A stretch of 9,334 bases of DNA from Planctomycetota bacterium. Its GTDB lineage: Bacteria; Planctomycetota; UBA1135; UBA2386. The translations under genes were made by a program, and so were the position numbers. Of this stretch, positions 1 through 4,538 are shown piece after piece. Under the pieces are notes generated by a model. That model was given only the letters and a program-made list of their open reading frames with translations. It searched no databases and was not told the origin of the DNA. Location of the stretch: positions 1 through 9,334 of the forward strand of contig QJVU01000499.1 in assembly GCA_003235605.1 (NCBI GenBank). The letters are read 5' to 3'. Positions within the stretch are counted from its first letter, which is position 1, and each line of letters begins with the position of its first letter.

Positions 1-81
1 GAACGGTGTGTCACCTGGGAACACTGCGGTTTGTTCGGAGATCGGCTCGGAGATGTCGTAGATCTTGCTCTGCTCTGTCAT
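1..81 (-). CDS. kynB: Kynurenine formamidase (cyclase family), N-terminal fragment cut by window edge
   Basis: Only the first 27 codons are present; the frame runs open through base 1. The start is the ATG at 81-79. The peptide has IYDIS at residues 7-11, EPIS at 12-15 and FPGDTPF at 21-27. This matches the opening of bacterial arylformamidases (KynB), which begin with a W/YDIS segment followed by a PGDTPF motif. The family hydrolyses N-formylkynurenine to kynurenine and formate in the cytoplasm, using a metal-dependent cyclase fold; the metal-binding motif would lie outside the window. The upstream gene on the same strand is kynureninase-like, acting on the product of this reaction, so the two probably form one operon. 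The short fragment could belong to another cyclase-family amidohydrolase, but motif plus neighbour makes KynB the best reading. Confidence 0.75.
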   Translation of the reverse strand, partial: MTEQSKIYDISEPISEQTAVFPGDTPF

Positions 82-108
82 GCGTCTACTACTCTGTCAT
101 GCGTCTAC
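73..108. repeat. 19-bp tandem duplication at the kynU-kynB junction
   Basis: The 17-base string CTCTGTCATGCGTCTAC occurs at 73-89 and again, identically, at 92-108, separated by TA, so the unit is 19 bp. On the coding (minus) strand each copy contains ATGACAGAG. The copy nearest kynB supplies its real start (81). The other copy, inside the duplication and 19 bp upstream, gives ATG ACA GAG TAG, a three-codon reading frame beginning at base 100. The kynU stop codon (107-105) lies at the edge of the duplication. Because 19 is not a multiple of three, the copied start is out of frame with kynB. Confidence 0.9.
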
Positions 109-1316
109 CCCGGCCTGTGCGCCAGGCCCTTGAACTTCTCGTGCGCTCCTTCCGCTAGGATCCCAGCGATGCGGTCAACCGCCGCGATGCACTCTTCGTC
201 CCTGGTGTAGAAGTGCGGGGAGAGGCGAATGCCGGCCTGGGGTCGGTAGTCACACACTATCTCCTCTTCGAGCAGCGCCTGGCAGACCTCGTAGCCGTCC
301 GGCACGTCGATGGAGACATGGCCGGCGCGGAGCTCCGGGGCCAGCGGAGTGCGCACCGCGAAGCCGTGGTGAGCGGCACGCTCCAGAATCAGGCCGGTGA
401 GGCGCTGGCTCTTGGCCCGAATCGCAGCGACACCGATCTCGCCGACGATGCGGATTCCCTCCCTGCCGGCAAACAGCGCCGGGACATTTGGGGTGCCGTT
501 CAGGAACCGGCCGCCATCGTCCCGGTAGTCCTGGCCCGATGTCAGGAAAGCAAACGGGTCCTTGTGGGCGGCCCAGCCGGTGAACGTGGGTTCCAGCCGC
601 CGCCGCTCGTCCGGGTCCACGTAGAGGAAGCAGTTGCCGGGTCCGCCACACAGGTACTTCAGGGCGCCGCCGACTGCCGCATGCACGCCCCACTCCTTGA
701 GCCGCAGCGGCACACACCCCACGGACTGGAACACGTCCAGTACAACGAACGCGCCGACCCTTCTGGCCTTTTCGCAGACGGCCCTGGCGTCTTGCAGGAA
801 GCTGCTGCGGAAGATCGCGTGGCTGATGGGAACCAGCAAGGTGCGTTCATCGATGGCGTCGAGCAGCCGTTGCAGGTCGATGGTCACGCCCTCCTCGTCG
901 GCGGGCACCCGGACCACATCGGCGCCCCTGCGGCGCTGCGCTTCATAGAGGTACATCACCGAAGGGAAGTTCAGGTCGGTGTAGACGATCTTGTTTCGGG
1001 GACCATCGAACGAGAAACAGGACAGGATCACCTGGCTTGCCATCGCCACGTTCTGGTGCATCGACACCGTGGTCGTGTCAACCCCGAGGATGCCCTCGAT
1101 GAGGGCCGCAACCTCGTCCTTGAGCTGCCACCAACCCTCTGCCCAGGCACGTACCCCCCTGCTGTCCCAGGCATCCAGGTACTCCTGCATGCTCGCTCTG
1201 GCCGCGCTGGGCATTGCCCCCAGGGAGTTGCTGATCTGGTAGTTCGTGGTCTCCGTTATCGGGAACTCACGGCGCCAGGCCAGCAACGGGTCGCGGTCGG
1301 TACCTGTTTGGGCCAT
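105..1316 (-). CDS. kynU: Kynureninase-like PLP enzyme (class V aminotransferase fold)
   Basis: This is a 403-residue fold-type I PLP enzyme. The likely PLP lysine is K220 in GGALKYLCGGPG (216-227), closely resembling the kynureninase signature in which a KYLNGGPG-type string follows the lysine. D194 in DVFQSVG (194-200) would pair with the pyridine nitrogen. GWAAHKDPF (247-255), NGTPNVPAL (273-281) and YRPQAGIRLSPHFY (357-370) also match kynureninase regions, and the length fits the usual 400-420. Kynureninase cleaves kynurenine to anthranilate and alanine in the cytoplasm. The neighbour downstream looks like kynurenine formamidase, supporting the pathway. Oddities: the residue before the lysine is Leu219, where kynureninases have Tyr, and Q197 replaces the His of the usual D-L-A-H motif. 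It may therefore be a divergent kynureninase or a related beta-carbon-cleaving or desulfurase-like enzyme. The start is ATG at 1316; no clear Shine-Dalgarno precedes it. Confidence 0.72.
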   Translation of the reverse strand: MAQTGTDRDPLLAWRREFPITETTNYQISNSLGAMPSAARASMQEYLDAWDSRGVRAWAEGWWQLKDEVAALIEGILGVDTTTVSMHQNVAMASQVILSCFSFDGPRNKIVYTDLNFPSVMYLYEAQRRRGADVVRVPADEEGVTIDLQRLLDAIDERTLLVPISHAIFRSSFLQDARAVCEKARRVGAFVVLDVFQSVGCVPLRLKEWGVHAAVGGALKYLCGGPGNCFLYVDPDERRRLEPTFTGWAAHKDPFAFLTSGQDYRDDGGRFLNGTPNVPALFAGREGIRIVGEIGVAAIRAKSQRLTGLILERAAHHGFAVRTPLAPELRAGHVSIDVPDGYEVCQALLEEEIVCDYRPQAGIRLSPHFYTRDEECIAAVDRIAGILAEGAHEKFKGLAHRPG

Positions 1317-1320
1317 CGGG

Positions 1321-1365
1321 ATACTCTAGCCTGCGAGTATTCTCCGGGCCATGCACCCCTGGCAA
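1321..1365 (-). promoter_or_regulatory. Candidate kynU promoter overlapped by an inverted repeat (operator-like)
   Basis: On the minus strand a -35-like TTGCCA (1365-1360; 5 of 6 to consensus) is followed after 18 bp by AATACT (1341-1336; 4 of 6 to the -10 consensus). A perfect inverted repeat, ATACTC-N8-GAGTAT (1321-1326 and 1335-1340), covers the -10 and the expected transcription start and ends four bases before the kynU ATG. A repressor bound there would block transcription. The regulator is not identifiable from the window; the repeat does not match the BlaI-type operators at 3600-3656. Confidence 0.35.
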
Positions 1366-1399
1366 CCCAACCCGGCCACACACCAACGCCGAGAAAGCG

Positions 1400-1584
1400 C
1401 CCGGAAGCCGGGATACGCCCCGAAAACGGCAATCCAGAGCCTTGGGCCTACGTTGCCAAGAACGCTTGTGAACGTGCGTGGTTTCTGGCTAGCCACGTCG
1501 ACACTCGGGCGCGTTCTCGACAGTCACTGTCAGCGTCTTCGACGCGAACGGTAGCCGTTCACCACCGTTCGGGCTCGCTAGCGA
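1400..1584. repeat. Cluster of short perfect inverted repeats in a gene-free stretch
   Basis: The gap between kynU and the M56 gene holds many short dyads. They are: CCCGG-AAG-CCGGG (1400-1412); a 26-base nested hairpin (1450-1475, outer ACGTT/AACGT, inner CAAG-AACG-CTTG); TGGCTAGCCA (1486-1495); GACAGT-C-ACTGTC (1519-1531); GCGTC-TTC-GACGC (1533-1545); GAACGG-TAG-CCGTTC (1546-1560); and TCGCTAGCGA (1575-1584). Those at 1519-1560 lie almost end to end. The cluster sits directly upstream of the decayed HTH gene. None has a T-tract, so they do not look like intrinsic terminators. Function unknown; possibly a recombination or protein-binding region of a lost mobile element. Bases 1366-1399 show nothing recognisable. 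Confidence 0.5.
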
Positions 1585-1592
1585 AGGGACCC

Positions 1593-1830
1593 ATGAAGAG
1601 AGAAGCATCCCCTCCCGTCGGCGCCGAGCGTCCATGGTGGTCTGGCGAGACGGCAATTCCACTTGCCTTGGTGCCTGACCACGTGCCAGTCCGTGATACT
1701 GGTCAGAAGGTCAGCGTCAGCACCGTCTACAACTGGTGTAGGTGTCGGTGCCCATGGGGTTCGATTGCGACGCCTCAGGTCGGGGCCAGAGACAGCCTGC
1801 GACCGCAGTCGGATCTGGATCAGCGAGGGT
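1593..1830 (+). pseudogene. Frameshifted remnant of a small HTH (DUF1580 / excisionase-like) protein
   Basis: A start ATG at 1593 is preceded by AAGGGA (1584-1589). The first frame reads through IPLALVPDHVP and then GQKVSVSTVYNW (about 1698-1733), resembling the recognition-helix part of small planctomycete HTH proteins, whose hallmark is a VSTxYRW motif followed by GxRGVRLE. The continuation is found in the next frame, GAHGVRLRRLRSGPETAC (about 1750-1803), followed by DRSRIWISE (to 1830). Joining the two frames between about 1734 and 1750 restores a family-like order, so one frameshift (net +1 base, or loss of two) has broken the gene. The end is set from the usual family length of about 70-80 residues; the second frame is actually open to 1959 and runs antisense into the M56 gene. 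The family name is from memory of motif shape and is uncertain. Such genes often accompany integrases, but none is seen here. Confidence 0.45.
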
Positions 1831-3178
1831 CCCTCAGCGCGGCGAACTCGTCACCTGGCAGCATCGTGGCAACACCATCCAGACGTACCTCCAGCAACGG
1901 CGCTGTGGCCCTGGTGTCTCTATGGAGTCGAAGCTCCAGTGCGCCGCGAGTCGGGCTGAGGACGGTGACGTGCTGACCCGTATGAACGTCGGTGGTTCCA
2001 TGCACGATCCGGCCGTCGACAAGAACCGAGCCACGCGCAGCCATCATGAGCAGGCCATGGGATTCTCGAGGGGCTCCGCTGGTCCCCAGTGGCACACGCA
2101 CGTGGGGCATCACGCGCACGACGCGGCCGTCCTGGATCACCGCCCAGATGCCTTTCGGGGTGCCAGCCGCTTCGCCCCCCTGGACGTCAAGCTCCAACGC
2201 GCGGCCCATGGCCAGTCCCACAACAGCCACGACCACCGGGAACAGACGGTGCACCAGGCGCGGTCGTGGGCGCGGCATCCCCAGGATTCCGCGAACCCGG
2301 TCCATGAAGGCACCACTGGCGGACCCAACGGCCAGCGACAGTGGCGAGGTCCCTGCCGGCACACCATTGCGCAGCTCCTCGAGGCGCATCAAGGCCCGCG
2401 CATAGGGGATCGGCGTACGAAGTTCCTGCACCACGACGGCGTCGCAGCGCATCTCCCGCAGGCTGCGTGACCACTTCCCCAGCCACCAGCAGGCCGGATG
2501 GAAGAACAGCACTGCACGGAGCACCTGCTCGAAGAGGTTCCAGGCCGGATCACGGTGCTGCACGTGGGTGTGCTCGTGGGCCAGAACCGTCTCCAGTTCC
2601 TGCGCTGTCAGTTCCTGTACGGCATGTGAGGGAAGCAGGATCATCGGGCGCAAGGCACCGAACACCATCGGTGACGAGACCTCTGTCGACACTGCCACGG
2701 GTGCCCCTCCAGTACGCCGAGACATCCCGCGCACGAGCGTGGCGTTGCTGCGCAGGCTGGCCAACCGCACGAGGCCTGCCAGGACCCGGACCAGGAACAG
2801 CGACGTCCCCAACAGCCAGAGGAGGCCCAGCAACGGGGCGATGTTGTCGAGGCCGGCCGCGACCGCCGGCAGGTACAGTGCCGAGGGGAGAACTTGGACC
2901 ACCGGCAACAACGTCTCGACCCTGCTGGTCACCTCCGTTGTTGCCGTTGCGGTCCGCCCGATAACCGGAGCCACGTACCACGCCAGGTTTGCGGCCAACA
3001 ACACGGCAAGCAGCAGCTCGCTGCCGACCACGATCCGGTGGCGAAGGCGCGGCGAGCATCCGGCAACCGCGTGTGTCAGCATCGCCGTCAACGCAACGAT
3101 CAACATGCCCTGCCAGACCAGGGCCACGACGCAGCCACCAAGGGCTGCCAACATGTCGTGCCACGGACCCTGCCACAT
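1820..3178 (-). CDS. M56-family membrane metalloprotease, BlaR1/MecR1-like, without penicillin-binding domain
   Basis: This is a 452-residue membrane protease from the ATG at 3178; a GTG one codon earlier (3181) is the alternative, and an AGGGA upstream could serve either. Numbering here starts at the GTG. Hydrophobic helices lie at about 14-34, 50-72, 115-137 and 312-328. The zinc motif HEHTH (202-206, in LAHEHTHVQHRD) is followed by the expected glutamate E243 in LREMRCDA, as in BlaR1-type M56 proteases. The last helix leads to about 120 residues that should face outside the membrane (330-453), predicted beta-rich, with no SxxK / SxN / KTG penicillin-binding set. By analogy with BlaR1, an outside signal would trigger cytoplasmic proteolysis that inactivates the BlaI repressor. 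The ATG shares a base with the blaI stop (TGATG), indicating translational coupling. The stimulus is unknown. Confidence 0.85.
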   Translation of the reverse strand: MWQGPWHDMLAALGGCVVALVWQGMLIVALTAMLTHAVAGCSPRLRHRIVVGSELLLAVLLAANLAWYVAPVIGRTATATTEVTSRVETLLPVVQVLPSALYLPAVAAGLDNIAPLLGLLWLLGTSLFLVRVLAGLVRLASLRSNATLVRGMSRRTGGAPVAVSTEVSSPMVFGALRPMILLPSHAVQELTAQELETVLAHEHTHVQHRDPAWNLFEQVLRAVLFFHPACWWLGKWSRSLREMRCDAVVVQELRTPIPYARALMRLEELRNGVPAGTSPLSLAVGSASGAFMDRVRGILGMPRPRPRLVHRLFPVVVAVVGLAMGRALELDVQGGEAAGTPKGIWAVIQDGRVVRVMPHVRVPLGTSGAPRESHGLLMMAARGSVLVDGRIVHGTTDVHTGQHVTVLSPTRGALELRLHRDTRATAPLLEVRLDGVATMLPGDEFAALRDPR

Positions 3179-3570
3179 CACGTGTCTTCCCTGTCTTCCA
3201 GGTCCTTGATCAACTGGCGGATCTCGTCCAGCTCTTCAGCCGACACCTTGCCTGAGTTCAGCGCCTGCACAACCAGGCTCTTGGCAGAACCGTCAAAGGC
3301 TCGTTCCAGGAGACCGCGGAGGAGGCGCCTCTGGGTCTGGTCCTGGCTCGCCGTCGGGGTGTAGACATGCGGCCGCCTGCTGTCATCGCGTCGGACCAGG
3401 TTCTTCTCCAGCATGATCTGCAGGAGCTTGAGAACGGTCGTATACCCGGTCGCCTCCCGCCTGCTGAGCTCGTCGTGCACCTGACGCACCGTGCTGGGCC
3501 CCAGGCGCCAGAGCGTGCTCAGGATCCTGAGCTCGGCCGCGGTGGGTTCGGAGCGCCGTCGTGGAGCCAT
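3178..3570 (-). CDS. blaI: BlaI/MecI-family transcriptional repressor
   Basis: A 130-residue protein of standard family length (about 120-130). The winged-helix DNA-binding domain spans about residues 8-72: the opening PTAAELRILSTLWRLGPSTV is the usual first helix-turn, YTTVLKLLQIMLEKNLVRR (43-61) is the recognition helix and following segment, and HVYTP (68-72) is the wing end. The C-terminal helices (78-125) form the dimerisation part; AFDGSAKSLV (91-100) matches the conserved FxGS..SLV region, near which family members are cleaved when the sensor protease is activated. It should bind as a dimer to the inverted repeats directly upstream (3600-3656), repressing itself, the M56 gene and probably the divergent plus-strand operon. 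The ATG at 3570 has no evident Shine-Dalgarno. The symbol denotes the family; control of a beta-lactamase is not implied. Confidence 0.92.
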   Translation of the reverse strand: MAPRRRSEPTAAELRILSTLWRLGPSTVRQVHDELSRREATGYTTVLKLLQIMLEKNLVRRDDSRRPHVYTPTASQDQTQRRLLRGLLERAFDGSAKSLVVQALNSGKVSAEELDEIRQLIKDLEDREDT

Positions 3571-3577
3571 GGCAGTG

Positions 3578-3587
3578 ATTCTACGAA
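3578..3587 (-). promoter_or_regulatory. Candidate blaI -10 element overlapping a lone operator half-site
   Basis: On the minus strand TAGAAT (3583-3578) matches the -10 consensus at five of six positions and sits about seven bases before the blaI ATG. On the plus strand TACGAA (3582-3587) is the left half of the operator motif seen three times to its right, with no matching right half. No good -35 is visible at 17 bp. If this -10 is used, transcription would begin at or within a base or two of the ATG, giving a leaderless or nearly leaderless mRNA, which would fit the absence of a ribosome binding site. Confidence 0.35.
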
Positions 3588-3599
3588 TCTACCCGGGGT

Positions 3600-3656
3600 C
3601 ACGAAGAGCTTCGTACTTTTCACGAAAATCTTCGTATTGCTACGACGGCCTTCGTA
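3600..3656. promoter_or_regulatory. Three phased BlaI-type operators between divergent genes
   Basis: Three 16-bp inverted repeats follow one another: CACGAA-GAGC-TTCGTA (3600-3615), CACGAA-AATC-TTCGTA (3621-3636) and TACGAC-GGCC-TTCGTA (3641-3656). All right halves are identical; left halves vary at the first and last base. Centres are 21 and 20 bp apart, about two helical turns, so bound dimers would lie on one face of the DNA. The array lies between blaI and the divergent gene starting at 3707, the expected place for operators of an autoregulated BlaI. Dyad shape and half-site length resemble known BlaI/MecI boxes, though the sequence differs (TACGAA rather than TACA-type halves). No plus-strand promoter is convincing by eye. 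Confidence 0.8.
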
Positions 3657-3706
3657 CCCGGCCACGTATCAGCCGCAAAGACCCCACACCAGACAGGAGC
3701 AAGACT

Positions 3707-4498
3707 ATGCAAGCTCTCCGCACTCTTCCTCACCGCACCGCGGTGGCACTATCCCTGTTGTCCCCGTTGGGCATCTGCGCCGCGTTACCCGGCCAGTCCG
3801 GGAAACAAGACAAGGCCCCACAGCAGAGCGTTCGCTCGTTGGTCGAGCAGTTGCGCGACGACGAGGCCTGGTGGGATGCCCGGAGCTGTCTCCTGCGCCG
3901 CGCCACCACCGACCAGCAGGCGGTCCTGCGTGCCGTGTCCGCGGTGGTCCGGTCCGACAAGGGAATTGTGCAGAAGCGCGCACGGTTCGTCCTCGACACG
4001 TTGATCGAACAGCATGTGCGCGCCTTCAAGCAGCGCGAACGCCTTCAGCAGTTGGAGGTGGTCAAGGACACCTTTGCCAAGCTGCAAGATGACTCTGGCA
4101 AGACAGGGCTCGAGGCCATGCAGAAGGCCTTGCGGGACCTCGAGAAGTGCCTCGCTACCGAGAAGCCTTTGAACATGCCGCCGCTTGGCGTGCCGATCGC
4201 GCCACACCGTCCGGACACGCCGGCCAGACCAGCAGGAGCCGACGATCTCAGCAGCAAGTACCGCAAGATCCAGGTTGGCGACAAGACGGTCCTGGTGCCA
4301 AAGGATCAGCTCGGCGATGACGACAACTACAAGGCCGAGTTCAAGGACGGCAAGCTGTACGTCTATCGTCTCCCAAAGAAGAAGGGCGAGAAACAACAGG
4401 ACAAGAACGCCGACAAGAAGGACGGCGAGAACCAGGAATCGAACCAGGAATCCAAGGGGCAAGGGCAGCAGAAGACCCCCAAGCAACAAGAGCGGTAG
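3707..4498 (+). CDS. Exported protein of unknown function with helical N-terminal part and charged tail
   Basis: A 263-residue protein not recognised as a named family. The start is the ATG at 3707 with AGGAG at 3695-3699, seven bases away; the frame is open further upstream but runs through the operators. Residues 1-27 form a signal peptide (RTLPHR, then hydrophobic TAVALSLLSPLGICAA); a lipobox is not clear (LGIC). Residues 41-100 look like a short HEAT-like helical repeat unit, and about 100-150 is a charged helix that could coil. A Pro-rich linker (154-176) leads to a small segment (182-222) with a KTVLVPKDQLGDDDNYKAEF core. The tail, 223-263, is almost all K, Q, E, N, D and G. It is the first gene of a two-gene unit with the repeat protein 40 bases downstream and faces the BlaI operators, so it is probably controlled by BlaI. 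A scaffold or partner role is a guess. Confidence 0.75.
   Translation: MQALRTLPHRTAVALSLLSPLGICAALPGQSGKQDKAPQQSVRSLVEQLRDDEAWWDARSCLLRRATTDQQAVLRAVSAVVRSDKGIVQKRARFVLDTLIEQHVRAFKQRERLQQLEVVKDTFAKLQDDSGKTGLEAMQKALRDLEKCLATEKPLNMPPLGVPIAPHRPDTPARPAGADDLSSKYRKIQVGDKTVLVPKDQLGDDDNYKAEFKDGKLYVYRLPKKKGEKQQDKNADKKDGENQESNQESKGQGQQKTPKQQER
4429..4452 (+). repeat. In-frame 12-bp tandem repeat encoding NQES twice
   Basis: GAACCAGGAATC is present twice head to tail (4429-4440, 4441-4452). It falls in the low-complexity tail of the exported 263-residue protein and produces ENQESNQESK. A multiple of three, it keeps the frame; slippage may change the tail length between strains. Confidence 0.9.
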
Positions 4499-4538
4499 TG
4501 CTCCGGCGAGCCAGCAGGCAAGACGGCCAGGGCGGAAC

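Noticed and set aside
213..1976. 587-codon plus-strand open frame across the kyn region
   Set aside because: It is antisense to a clear kynureninase-like gene, has Arg/Ala/Gly/Pro-rich filler composition and no family motif; only its last part (from 1593) matters, as one half of the decayed HTH gene.
4185..4538. N-terminal extension of the repeat protein frame
   Set aside because: Arg/Thr/Ser-rich out-of-frame reading of the preceding gene; the signal peptide starts at 4539.
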